The notes beneath the pieces are model-generated. The model saw only the letters and a program-made list of their open reading frames with translations, did no database searches and was not told the DNA's origin. Below, piece after piece: positions 45,269 to 54,687 of a DNA stretch of 64,000 bases. Position numbers and translations under genes: made by a program. Every line of letters starts with the position of its first letter. Position 1 is the first letter of the stretch. The DNA comes from Puteibacter caeruleilacunae (GTDB taxonomy: Bacteria; Bacteroidota; Bacteroidia; Bacteroidales; Prolixibacteraceae), in NCBI GenBank assembly GCA_005217565.1, contig SJCO01000012.1:216183-280182 (forward strand), in the 5' to 3' direction.

Positions 45269-46031
45269 ACCGCAAATAGGTATTATTCTGGGTACTGGTC
45301 TTGGAGGCTTGGTTAATGAAATTGATATTCAGCATGTGCTGGATTATGAATCAATCCCTAATTTCCCTTTATCAACTGTTGATGGTCACTCTGGACGCTT
45401 AATTCTTGGGGAACTCAGTGGAAAGAAGGTTATAGCCATGCAAGGTCGTTTTCATTATTATGAAGGCTACGACTTCAAGCAGATTACTTTTCCAGTAAGA
45501 GTTATGAAGAACCTAGGTGTAAATCATCTGTTTGTATCTAATGCAAGTGGTAGCTTAAATCCAGACTTCAGGGTTGGTGATATCATGATGCTTAATGACC
45601 ATATCAACCTATTCAATGGACATCCTCTCATTGGAAAGAATTATGACGAGCTTGGTCCTCGTTTTCCAGACATGAGTAAGGTATACGACCAGACGCTACG
45701 CAGTAAAGCACATTTGATTGCCCGTGCAAATCATATTGATCTTAAAGAAGGTGTTTATGTTGGGGTTACTGGTCCTACCTACGAGACTCCTGCGGAATAT
45801 AAATTCTTCCGAATTATTGGAGGTGACTGTGTAGGCATGTCCACTGTCCCAGAGGTAATCGTTGCTCGTCATATGGGAATGACCTGCTTTGGTATATCTA
45901 TCATCACCGATAGTGGAGTTCCCGGAGAAATTACCGAGATCTCACACGAGGAGGTGCAGGAAGTTGCCATGAATGCGGAGCCTGATATGACGCTCATCAT
46001 CAAGAAGACCATTGAGGCAGTCAACTTATAA
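45213..46031 (+). CDS. Purine nucleoside phosphorylase
   Basis: 272 residues, trimeric PNP type. Phosphate-binding GTGLGGLVNEI near the start, GRFHYYEGYDF (His), VTGPTYETPAEYKFF and ITDSGVP near the end. It splits purine nucleosides by phosphorolysis for salvage. The ATG at 45213 lies within lpxK; LEKIKATSNYIQEQTSFKPQIG is the ordinary PNP N-terminus, so the overlap is real. Its stop abuts the stop of the next (minus) gene without a gap. Confidence 0.93.
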   Translation: MLEKIKATSNYIQEQTSFKPQIGIILGTGLGGLVNEIDIQHVLDYESIPNFPLSTVDGHSGRLILGELSGKKVIAMQGRFHYYEGYDFKQITFPVRVMKNLGVNHLFVSNASGSLNPDFRVGDIMMLNDHINLFNGHPLIGKNYDELGPRFPDMSKVYDQTLRSKAHLIARANHIDLKEGVYVGVTGPTYETPAEYKFFRIIGGDCVGMSTVPEVIVARHMGMTCFGISIITDSGVPGEITEISHEEVQEVAMNAEPDMTLIIKKTIEAVNL

Positions 46032-48959
46032 TTACAAATTAGCTGTCAATTGATCGAGACGTTGATTCAGTTGCGTTCTCAGCTCTTCATCCCCTTGCTG
46101 TTGAGCTTCCTGAATTAGCATCTCAAACATTGACAATTGTTGTTCTTCTTGATTCTCTACAATATCATAGAATCTACCTCTCAATGATAGATAAAATGTT
46201 AGCTTATCAATAATCTGGTCGGCCAGAATATTAATCTCTTTCCTACCATTTTCTTTATCCCCCATACTATAGTAGGCTCGAGCTACCAAAATAGAATTAA
46301 AGTTAGCAGGGTATAAATTACTTGGAATCATGCGTCTCAGTTTCTGCAGTACCTGCTGAGCCGAATCTTTTCTTCCTCCTTGGACTAGAGTCATAGCCAG
46401 GCGACTGTACATGCGGCGTAATCCGTCACGTTCAGGCTCCATCAATGTATAATGGTCTTTGTAAAAATCTTGATTCTCGTCCCCCCAATTGTATTGATTC
46501 ACCAGCAAATCATATTCTTCTGCTACATCATTAGGTCTCTTAAAAGGATTAATCCAGTAGACCAGTCCACGAGGATGTGCATATTTAGCCAGATCAAGAT
46601 GAATACTTGCCAATGCTGATTTATTCAAACAGATAGGGCGATTCCATCGATTATTAGCAATCAGATCCATTAAAACAAGCTCATTTTTTAATAGATATTT
46701 CTGTTGAATCTTTACAATTGCTGTATCGCCGACCCTTAAATTGCGTGTAGGAATAATACCTACTTTCTCTCCATTGCTTAACTTTACCCTGTAATTCTCA
46801 TCTCCTGAGAATACAAGTCGCAAAGCATCTTCAATGCGTAATGAGTCGATCCCCTCTCCTATCATTGCATAGTCGTTTCTCCCTTGCAGGTAATTCTTCC
46901 GCTCCAAACGAATTGGCAAGCGTTCAGATTTATAGCTGGTACGCTTCATCTGATCAATATACCAATCAAAATTCAGGAGATTCAGATTACAGATTCTAAC
47001 ATCGGTACGATACCCTTCAACATGTTGCATATACCATAATGGATATGTATCGTTATCACCATAGGTAAATAATATAGCATCTTGAGGACACGAATCCAGG
47101 TAGTTTTTAGCGACATCACGAGCAATATATCTGTTAGATCGGTCATGATCATCATAATTCTCTGTAAGTAACAAGCCTGTCACAAACAAGCCTGCAATAA
47201 CTGATGCTACAACAGTTCCAATCGACGACTTCACCCATCGCTGTAGTTGTTTATAAATACCTGCAACTCCTATCCCCATCCAGATAGCAAAGACATAAAA
47301 AGATCCAACGTAAGCATAATCCCGTTCCCGAGGTTCATATGGAGTTTGGTTTAAATAAAATACAATTGCCAAACCTGTAAAGAAAAACATGACAATCAAA
47401 ACCCAAAGGTAACGCTGACTCTCTGCCCCTCCGTAATAGAGAAAAACAATACCCAGTATCCCTAATAAGAATGGCAGTAAGTAATATTTATTTCTTCCTT
47501 TATTTTCCTTCATGGTTTTTGGCAATCGATCCTGATTTCCTAATCGTAAGCCATCGAGCCATGAAATACCAGTAATCCAGTTGCCATTTTCAATGCCTCC
47601 ATTACCCTGAATATCATTTTGCCGTCCAGAGAAGTTCCACATCAGATAACGTAAATACATGAAGCCAACCTGATAATTAAGTAAGAAGGATATATTGGTA
47701 GCAAAATTAGGTTGCTGTCCCTTTCTCATTCCTGTCCACTGCTGGTATCCCTGAACATGCAATCCTTTTGAACTATGCATTCTTGGGAAGATGGTACATC
47801 CTGAAGACGGATATTTATAATCACCTTGAGTCGTTTTCAATGGTTCATAACGACCATCCCATTTTTCATAACCTTTATTGCCAGCCTCATATCCTGAAGG
47901 TTCAGCATTATAATATGGACCATAAAACAATGGTTTATCTCCATAAGACTCCCTGTTCAAGTATGACTGAAGATTATAGATATGACTTGGATCATTTTGA
48001 TTTAATAAAGGTGTTGCATTCGAACGAATAAGGATCATAGCATAGGAGCTATATCCCAGAAGAAATACTGCCACAATAGTTAAAGACAGGTTCATTGTTA
48101 CCCATCCTCTTTTCCCGGTATACCAGATTCCAGTAATAAAACCGCCTAATACCAAGGCTAAGAACAGTAATAATCCTGTTTGAAAAGGAAGTCGGAATAC
48201 ATTTACCGCCAGTAACTCGACATAAGAAGCAAGCTTCGGAAAGCCAGGTATAATAACATACATCGTAATCAACAACAATACTCCCCCTGATAAAAGTGCC
48301 AACCAAACACCTCCTTTTACAGGCTTCAACTTACGCTGATAGATAATAACTGCAATAGCAGGAATCGCCAATAAGTTAAGCAGATGTACCCCTATTGAAA
48401 GCCCCATCAAGTAGGCAATCAATACAAGATATCGATTCGCCGACCAATCGGAAGCATGTTCTTCCCACTTTAAGATCAAATAGAACACTATGGCTGTAAA
48501 GAAAGATGACAGTGCATATACTTCAGCTTCGATTGCAGAATTCCAAAAGGTATCGGTAAAAGCAAATGACAATGAGCCTACAACAGCTGCTCCTGTAGTA
48601 AGGACAATATTGGCCATATTCCACTTCTCTACAATCAACCTTCTTAACAAGTGCACGATTGTAAAATACAAGATCATCACAGTAGCTCCACTTGCAATGG
48701 CAGACAGTGCATTCATAAAAGCTGCCTTATACTCTACACCTGGAGCTAACCACCCTAAAATTCTTGCTAACATCAAATAAAGAGGAGCACCAGGAGGATG
48801 ACCTATTTGAAGTTTATCTGAGCATGACAAAAATTCACCACAATCCCACCAACTCACGGTTGGTTCTATGGTTAAAACATATACCAAAAGGGCAGTAATA
48901 AATACAACAATCCCGACAAGTCGGTTAATTAATTTGAAGCGTTGTTCTGATATTTCCAT
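46032..48959 (-). CDS. DUF2723 / GT117-type multi-spanning glycosyltransferase-like protein with TPR tail
   Basis: 975 residues from the ATG at 48959 (a TTG three bases upstream is an in-frame alternative). The N-terminal half has about 12-13 membrane helices and the DUF2723 opening LVYVLTIEPTVSWWDCGEFL with GHPPGAPLYLMLARIL, typical of the Bacteroidota GT-C proteins grouped as GT117. The C-terminal third is soluble, with a helical TPR-like end. Related proteins are proposed to mannosylate exported proteins, using a lipid-linked sugar; that is family inference. It has no operon partner and ends on the stop of the phosphorylase gene. Confidence 0.87.
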   Translation of the reverse strand: MEISEQRFKLINRLVGIVVFITALLVYVLTIEPTVSWWDCGEFLSCSDKLQIGHPPGAPLYLMLARILGWLAPGVEYKAAFMNALSAIASGATVMILYFTIVHLLRRLIVEKWNMANIVLTTGAAVVGSLSFAFTDTFWNSAIEAEVYALSSFFTAIVFYLILKWEEHASDWSANRYLVLIAYLMGLSIGVHLLNLLAIPAIAVIIYQRKLKPVKGGVWLALLSGGVLLLITMYVIIPGFPKLASYVELLAVNVFRLPFQTGLLLFLALVLGGFITGIWYTGKRGWVTMNLSLTIVAVFLLGYSSYAMILIRSNATPLLNQNDPSHIYNLQSYLNRESYGDKPLFYGPYYNAEPSGYEAGNKGYEKWDGRYEPLKTTQGDYKYPSSGCTIFPRMHSSKGLHVQGYQQWTGMRKGQQPNFATNISFLLNYQVGFMYLRYLMWNFSGRQNDIQGNGGIENGNWITGISWLDGLRLGNQDRLPKTMKENKGRNKYYLLPFLLGILGIVFLYYGGAESQRYLWVLIVMFFFTGLAIVFYLNQTPYEPRERDYAYVGSFYVFAIWMGIGVAGIYKQLQRWVKSSIGTVVASVIAGLFVTGLLLTENYDDHDRSNRYIARDVAKNYLDSCPQDAILFTYGDNDTYPLWYMQHVEGYRTDVRICNLNLLNFDWYIDQMKRTSYKSERLPIRLERKNYLQGRNDYAMIGEGIDSLRIEDALRLVFSGDENYRVKLSNGEKVGIIPTRNLRVGDTAIVKIQQKYLLKNELVLMDLIANNRWNRPICLNKSALASIHLDLAKYAHPRGLVYWINPFKRPNDVAEEYDLLVNQYNWGDENQDFYKDHYTLMEPERDGLRRMYSRLAMTLVQGGRKDSAQQVLQKLRRMIPSNLYPANFNSILVARAYYSMGDKENGRKEINILADQIIDKLTFYLSLRGRFYDIVENQEEQQLSMFEMLIQEAQQQGDEELRTQLNQRLDQLTANL

Positions 48960-49264
48960 CAATTATCTATCTGTTCATTCGAAAAGCACTAATTTAAGAC
49001 AATAAATCGTCATGAGGCAACATCTTTATTCAGAAAAAAATTAAAAAATCGTACTTACAATAGCCCAAGCATACAACTTCTATGTGATCCACTGATTTTC
49101 AATCGACTAATTACACCACAGCTTGATCCATTGAATATAATATCAAGCCCAACATTGGTAAAATGATTGTTTTGCCCATCATTTTCTTCTGAAAAATTGA
49201 AAAAAAGTTTTTGGGATTTAAAAAAATTTATACTTTTGCAACGTCTTTAAAGGGACATAATGAT
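48960..49264. other. 305-base stretch before the tRNA-Gln pair
   Basis: Left part is the promoter side of the GT117-type gene. An 8-bp inverted repeat AAAATGAT/ATCATTTT lies at 49160-49185, just before the tRNA-Gln promoter. No gene seen. Confidence 0.5.
49210..49238 (+). promoter_or_regulatory. Promoter of the tRNA-Gln genes
   Basis: TTTG (49210-49213), 17 bases, TACTTTTG (49231-49238), exact boxes, followed by CAACG; 26 bases before the first tRNA. Confidence 0.65.
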
Positions 49265-49337
49265 TGACCCATGGTGTAATTGGCAACACGTCTGATTTTG
49301 GTTCAGAAGAGTCCAGGTTCGAGCCCTGGTGGGTCAA
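49265..49337 (+). tRNA. tRNA-Gln (anticodon TTG), copy 1
   Basis: 73 bases, CCA not encoded. Acceptor TGACCCA pairs perfectly with TGGGTCA; anticodon stem TCTGA/TCAGA encloses TTTTGGT; T stem CCAGG/CCTGG. An identical copy follows after 40 bases. Confidence 0.95.
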
Positions 49338-49346
49338 CAGAAAAAT

Positions 49347-49375
49347 AGATTTCTCGTTAGAGGAATCTTTTTTTT
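49347..49375 (+). terminator. Hairpin with T-run between the two tRNA-Gln genes
   Basis: AGATTTCTC (49347-49355), loop GTTA, GAGGAATCT (49360-49368) with one G-U, then T-run. It may reduce read-through into copy 2 or act in processing. Confidence 0.65.
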
Positions 49376-49377
49376 AC

Positions 49378-49450
49378 TGACCCATGGTGTAATTGGCAAC
49401 ACGTCTGATTTTGGTTCAGAAGAGTCCAGGTTCGAGCCCTGGTGGGTCAA
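49378..49450 (+). tRNA. tRNA-Gln (anticodon TTG), copy 2
   Basis: Identical to copy 1 over all 73 bases. No separate promoter is seen in the 40-base spacer, so it probably depends on read-through of the inner hairpin. Confidence 0.95.
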
Positions 49451-49453
49451 CCT

Positions 49454-49489
49454 AAAAGGTCTTTCGGTATAATCGAAAGGCCTTTTTTT
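49454..49489 (+). terminator. Terminator after the tRNA-Gln pair
   Basis: AAAGG and CTTTCG (49455-49466) pair with CGAAAG and CCTTT (49474-49485) around one mismatch, then T-run. Confidence 0.85.
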
Positions 49490-49686
49490 ATGTCTTACAT
49501 TTCAAGCTAAAACTTTTCAGCTATTTTAAATACTTCATATTACAAAAAATCCTATTTTTGTATTTCAGCACACCACAGCATAGTGTCTGTATCTTTTTGA
49601 TAACCACGAATCACACAAAATAGCATTTGCTAGACTATAGCTTTAGCAGGTGAAGAATTAATTATTAACTTTTTTATTAACCGCAT

Positions 49687-49705
49687 GAAACAATTGTATT
49701 GTTTC
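49687..49705. repeat. Perfect palindrome just before the GH95 gene
   Basis: GAAACAAT (49687-49694) and ATTGTTTC (49698-49705) are exact reverse complements around TGT. It ends 13 bases before the ATG. A candidate operator of the fucan locus. Confidence 0.55.
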
Positions 49706-49718
49706 CAAAACAAAACGC

Positions 49719-52088
49719 ATGAGATTGAGATCTAATTTTTTACTGATCGCAGTTATCCTACTGCTGGGCTCCTGCTCCACCAAACAGATGCCCAAAAATG
49801 AGGACCTTAAGTTATGGTACAATCAACCTGCATCTTCCTGGATGACCGAAGCACTTCCATTGGGGAATGCCTACATGGGAGCAATGTTCCTGGGAGGAAT
49901 TGAAAAAGAACGTATCCAATTTACCGAAGAGTCACTATGGGCGGGAGGACCAAATTCCAACGACAAGTACAACTTCGGAAACAAAAAAGATGCCTACAAG
50001 TATCTTCCTAAGGTCAGAAAATTACTTGCTCAAGGAAAATTTGATGAAGCCCATCATCTGGCAAATAAAGAGTTATCAGGTGAGATTCATTATCAAGGAG
50101 GTGATTATCAAAGTAGCGACTATGGTTCTCAACAGACTATGGGAGATTTATATATCTCGGTAGACAGTAAAGGGAAGGCCACAAACTACAGTCGCGAACT
50201 AAACATCTCTAATGCCACAGGTTATGTTACTTATGAACAAAACGACATAACCTTTAAGCGTACATATTTTGCCAGTTATCCCAAACGTGCCTTGGTATAC
50301 AAATTAGAAAGTTCAAAGCCTGTAAGCTACACAATCAATTATGAGACTCCACATCAGAAGGTGTCAGAGTCATTCAAGAACAACCAATACACATTTGATG
50401 GATTTGTTGCTCACAATAAAATGGCTTTTGAAACCTGCTATAAAATTGAAGGAGATGCAGCTAACGTAACATTTTCAGATGGAAAACTAACCGTTAAAGA
50501 CGCAACCAAAGTAATTATCTATCAAACTGCAGCTACAGAATATCTTCCTAAATACCCTACCTACAAAGGAAGAGATTATCAGGGATTAAACAAGAAAACA
50601 CTGGATGCTATTGCATCTTCGTCATATGAGCAAATCTATCAAGAGCATATTAGTGATTATCAAAATCTTCATGGAAGAGTAGCATTAACACTCGGATCCA
50701 CCGATAGGGATACCATTCCTACGGATGAAAGAGTTGTGAAGTATTACAACGGAGAACAAGATCCTGCTTTTGAAGCTTTGTACTTTCAATACAACCGCTA
50801 CCTTATGATTTCTGGTTCTCGACCAGGATCAATGCCATTAAACCTTCAAGGAAAATGGAATGAAAGTACAAATCCACCTTGGTCGGCCGATTATCACATG
50901 AATATCAATCAGCAAATGTTATACTGGCCAGCTGAAGTAACCAACCTTAATGAATGTCATCTTCCATTATTCAATTATATGGAAACCCTTGTTGAACCAG
51001 GAAAGGTTTCTGCAAAAGAGTTTTTCAATGCACGAGGTTGGATTGTTAATACAATGAACAATGAATTCGGATTTACTGCACCAGGATGGAATTTCCCATG
51101 GGGATTCTTTCCAGGAGGAGCTGCTTGGTTATGTCAACATGCCTGGGAACATTATGCATTTACCCAAGATATTGATTACTTGAAAACTCAAGGTTACCCT
51201 CTAATGAAAGAGGCTGCATTGTTCTGGATCGACTATCTAATTAAAGATGATAATGGTTATTTGGTATCATGTCCATCATATTCTCCTGAGCATGGAGGAA
51301 TCTCAACAGGAGCATCAATGGACCATCAAATGGCTTGGGATCTTCTTAACAATTGTGTAAAAGCTTGTGAGGTATTGAATATTGATGCTGATTTTAAAGC
51401 AAAAGCAATTGCTGTTCGTGACCAGATTTGTCCTCCAATGGTTGGAAAGTGGGGCCAATTACAAGAATGGAAAGAAGATGTTGATGATCCTAACAATCAA
51501 CACAGACATGTGTCTCATCTTTTTGCTCTATTCCCAGGAAGTCAGATTTCTATCGATCAAACGCCGAAACTAGCTAAGGCTGCTGAAGTAAGCTTAAATG
51601 CCCGTGGAGACAGTGGTACTGGATGGTCAAGAGCTTGGAAAATTTGTTTCTGGGCACGCTTGAGAGATGGTAATCACGCCCACAAAATGCTTAAGGAGCT
51701 TCTAAAACCAGTTATCTCACAGAAAACAGAAATGCTTCATGGAGGAGGAACATATTCTAACCTATTGTGTGCCCACCCACCATTCCAATTAGACGGAAAC
51801 ATGGGAGGTACTGCTGGTATTTCGGAAATGCTTCTTCAATCGCACGCAAACACAATTAACCTGCTTCCAGCACTTCCTGATGCATGGAAACAAGGAAGCA
51901 TCAATGGTTTATGTGCACGAGGAGGTTACACTATTGATATTGATTGGCAAAATGGTAATCTTACCAAAGCAACCATTCATGCCAATAAGCCAGGAAAATG
52001 TACAATCAAATATGGTAAAGCATCAGCGACCATTGATGTACAACCCGGTCAACCAATAACACTAGATCATAATTTGAAACAACAATAA
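49719..52088 (+). CDS. GH95 alpha-L-fucosidase (lipoprotein)
   Basis: 789 residues. Lipobox LGSC with Cys19, so probably outer-membrane anchored or periplasmic. GH95 features in order: NQPASSWMTEALPLGNAYMGAM near the start (split at LPLGN), then ADYHMNINQQMLYWPAE with Asn395 and Asn397, PSYSPEHGG with the general acid Glu524, and FQLDGNMGGTAG with Asp692. These match the two Asn, Glu and Asp of the bifidobacterial model enzyme. It inverts and removes terminal fucose (1,2-linked in the model); some relatives take galactose, so the sugar is not certain. It opens the cluster with a palindrome upstream and its own terminator downstream. Confidence 0.92.
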   Translation: MRLRSNFLLIAVILLLGSCSTKQMPKNEDLKLWYNQPASSWMTEALPLGNAYMGAMFLGGIEKERIQFTEESLWAGGPNSNDKYNFGNKKDAYKYLPKVRKLLAQGKFDEAHHLANKELSGEIHYQGGDYQSSDYGSQQTMGDLYISVDSKGKATNYSRELNISNATGYVTYEQNDITFKRTYFASYPKRALVYKLESSKPVSYTINYETPHQKVSESFKNNQYTFDGFVAHNKMAFETCYKIEGDAANVTFSDGKLTVKDATKVIIYQTAATEYLPKYPTYKGRDYQGLNKKTLDAIASSSYEQIYQEHISDYQNLHGRVALTLGSTDRDTIPTDERVVKYYNGEQDPAFEALYFQYNRYLMISGSRPGSMPLNLQGKWNESTNPPWSADYHMNINQQMLYWPAEVTNLNECHLPLFNYMETLVEPGKVSAKEFFNARGWIVNTMNNEFGFTAPGWNFPWGFFPGGAAWLCQHAWEHYAFTQDIDYLKTQGYPLMKEAALFWIDYLIKDDNGYLVSCPSYSPEHGGISTGASMDHQMAWDLLNNCVKACEVLNIDADFKAKAIAVRDQICPPMVGKWGQLQEWKEDVDDPNNQHRHVSHLFALFPGSQISIDQTPKLAKAAEVSLNARGDSGTGWSRAWKICFWARLRDGNHAHKMLKELLKPVISQKTEMLHGGGTYSNLLCAHPPFQLDGNMGGTAGISEMLLQSHANTINLLPALPDAWKQGSINGLCARGGYTIDIDWQNGNLTKATIHANKPGKCTIKYGKASATIDVQPGQPITLDHNLKQQ

Positions 52089-52095
52089 TGATTAA

Positions 52096-52134
52096 AGCGG
52101 AGAATCAAATATACGGTTCTCCGCTTCTTTTATT
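52096..52134 (+). terminator. Terminator after the GH95 gene
   Basis: GCGGAGAA (52098-52105) pairs with TTCTCCGC (52118-52125), extended by AA/TT, then a T-rich tail. The next gene must have its own promoter. Confidence 0.82.
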
Positions 52135-52252
52135 CCGCTGGTGAAACAAATCTCCTTTTAATTCTTCATGAAAATTCGTGCCAAAGCTTTAAATTGGCAT
52201 TTTCTTTGCTTTATAAGCCTTCTACTAGGTTATTAATCAAAAATCCAGAATT

Positions 52253-54631
52253 ATGAAGAATGTTTTCCTCTTTATTATTTGTCTATTTATCACTACATCC
52301 ATATCTGCCCAGCTAAAGGTTTATGTCGCAGACTGGGGATCGGATAGTAATAATGGTTCAGTTAATCGTCCGGTAAAAACATTCGGAAAAGCACTAAACA
52401 TTTATCGTACTTCGGGAAAGAAAGGTCACACTGAGATTATCTTTAGGGAAGGAACATGGTATTTCGACAAATCAGTGGTGTTAACAAATGAAGATTCAGG
52501 TACAGAAGAACATCCTTTGATTATCAAAGCCTACCCTCGAGAGGAAGTGACTTTTGATGCAGGACACCGTGTTTTTGTGAACTGGAAGAAAACAAAGAAC
52601 GGGATATTTAAAACAAAGATACCTTCACACATCGATAAGTTTGAGCAAATGTGGCTCAAAGGAGAGCAACAGATTCTTGCTCGTTATCCCAATTATAACA
52701 AGGCAATTGTTCCATTCGGCGGTTATGCTGCAGATGCCACATCAGCAGATCGCGTACAAAGCTGGAAGAAACATAGTGACGCCTATGCACACGTTCTTCA
52801 CAATGGAAGATGGGGTGGTTTTCATTATATTATCGAAGGAATTGACGCCGAAGGTAAAACAATATTGAAGGGAGGATGGCAAAATAACAGACCTGAAAAT
52901 GGTTTGCATCCTAAGTTCCGTTTTGTTGAAAATGTAATGGCAGAGCTTGATACGATCAGAGAATGGTATTTTGACAAAAAGCAACACACACTATACTTTA
53001 TGCCCGAAAATATTGCTGATATTATGGCAAGAACACCTATTCAGGTAGATGGAATTACGAACTTAATCACGATTCAGGGACAAGAAAATTCACCTGTAAA
53101 ACATATTGAGATAAAAGGAATCAGCTTCCAGCATACTGGCCGCACTTTCATGGAAACCAAGGAGCAGTTGTTAAGAAGCGATTGGGCTATATGCCGTAAT
53201 GGAGCAGTAAAGATTGAGCAAGCCGAAGATATTAACATTGAGAGCTGCGAGTTCTTCCAACTTGGTGGGAACGCTGTCTTTGTGAGTGACTATAACCGGA
53301 ATGTCAAGATACAGCGTTGCCACATCCATGAGGTAGGTGCAAGCGGTATTGCTTTTGTTGGAAATTCAGATGCAGTACGCAATCCAAACTTTCATTATCA
53401 ACAATACACGAAATTTGAGGATTTAGATCTAACACCTGGTCCGAAAACTGACAATTATCCTTCAAATTGCATTGCTCATAATAATCTGATCCATGATTTT
53501 GGAACCGTCGAAAAACAGGTTGCAGGAGTACAAATCGCTATGGCTTCAAAAATAACAGTTAGTCACAATTCGATATACGATTGCCCAAGAGCTGGAATCA
53601 ATATTGGAGATGGTACATGGGGAGGACATCTAATTGAATTCAATGATGTTTTTAATACCGTATTAGAGACCAGTGATCATGGCTCTTTTAATTCTTGGGG
53701 ACGAGATCGTTTCTGGCAGCCTGATCGTGGACAAATAGACAAAAATGTAGAGAAACATCCTGGCTTAGAACTACTCGATGCACAAGATGTTACCGTATTA
53801 CGCAACAATCGTATGCGATGCGATCACGGTTGGGATATCGACCTAGATGATGGATCAACCAACTATTTTATTTACAATAACCTTTGTCTGAATAATGGGA
53901 TTAAACTTCGAGAAGGTTATCACCGCACAGTTGTGAACAATATCTGTGTGAATAACTCTCTACACCCTCATGTATGGCAGGAGAACTGTGGAGATATGAT
54001 TCAGCGGAACATTTTTGGATCATATTATTTTCCTATTGCTATGAAGGATAACTGGGGAACCTCACTCGATTTTAATTTATTCGATATTACCGAACAACCT
54101 TCAGAATTTAATGATTTTGATCGAGATAACCATTCAGTTATTGCAAATCCTCTTTTCATTGATCCGGTAAAAGGAGATTATCGTGTTGCATATAACTCTC
54201 CAGCATTTAAAATCGGATTTCATAACTTTGCAATGAATCAGTTTGGAGTTACAGATTCTAAGCTTAAATCGATTGCAAAAACACCACTTCTACCAACTTA
54301 TACTGCAGGCCTTGATCCTAATACAGCTCCATCGAGAGACAACTCAGTTGTTGAGTGGCTTGGAGGAAAAATAAAAAACCTAAATGGTATGGGTGAAGTT
54401 TCGGCAACAGGTATGCAATCAGAAACCGGAGTTATACTTCTTGAGGTTCCTGAAGGTAGTGAGCTAGAACAATTAGGCTTTAAACTAAATGATGTGATTA
54501 TTGATTTCTGGGGACAACCAGTACACAATGTTAAGCGTCTTATGGAACATTATAAGAATAAATTGTTCGAACACGAGACACCTATTGGCGTATGGAGAGA
54601 TCAAACGAAAATATCTGTTAATCTTAAATAA
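52253..54631 (+). CDS. Secreted right-handed beta-helix protein with C-terminal PDZ-like domain (GH141-like)
   Basis: 792 residues. Signal peptide about 1-19 (ends ISAQ). LKVYVADWGSDSNNGSVNRPVKTFGKAL is the opening of GH141-like and other parallel beta-helix enzymes (split at GSDSNNG). Coils run to about 620, with repeating short strands and Asn/His turns. The end (about 722-792: VILLEVPEGSELEQLGFKL, then LNDVIIDFWGQPV) reads as a PDZ domain. GH141 members include alpha-L-fucosidase activity, which would suit the GH95 and sulfatase neighbours, but catalytic residues cannot be assigned here. A TGCCAA/TTGGCA repeat (52179-52199) lies upstream. Confidence 0.7.
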   Translation: MKNVFLFIICLFITTSISAQLKVYVADWGSDSNNGSVNRPVKTFGKALNIYRTSGKKGHTEIIFREGTWYFDKSVVLTNEDSGTEEHPLIIKAYPREEVTFDAGHRVFVNWKKTKNGIFKTKIPSHIDKFEQMWLKGEQQILARYPNYNKAIVPFGGYAADATSADRVQSWKKHSDAYAHVLHNGRWGGFHYIIEGIDAEGKTILKGGWQNNRPENGLHPKFRFVENVMAELDTIREWYFDKKQHTLYFMPENIADIMARTPIQVDGITNLITIQGQENSPVKHIEIKGISFQHTGRTFMETKEQLLRSDWAICRNGAVKIEQAEDINIESCEFFQLGGNAVFVSDYNRNVKIQRCHIHEVGASGIAFVGNSDAVRNPNFHYQQYTKFEDLDLTPGPKTDNYPSNCIAHNNLIHDFGTVEKQVAGVQIAMASKITVSHNSIYDCPRAGINIGDGTWGGHLIEFNDVFNTVLETSDHGSFNSWGRDRFWQPDRGQIDKNVEKHPGLELLDAQDVTVLRNNRMRCDHGWDIDLDDGSTNYFIYNNLCLNNGIKLREGYHRTVVNNICVNNSLHPHVWQENCGDMIQRNIFGSYYFPIAMKDNWGTSLDFNLFDITEQPSEFNDFDRDNHSVIANPLFIDPVKGDYRVAYNSPAFKIGFHNFAMNQFGVTDSKLKSIAKTPLLPTYTAGLDPNTAPSRDNSVVEWLGGKIKNLNGMGEVSATGMQSETGVILLEVPEGSELEQLGFKLNDVIIDFWGQPVHNVKRLMEHYKNKLFEHETPIGVWRDQTKISVNLK

Positions 54632-54687
54632 GCACACACAATATCATCACCCACTGTATCATTTAGAAGAAAATCAGAGTAAAACAT

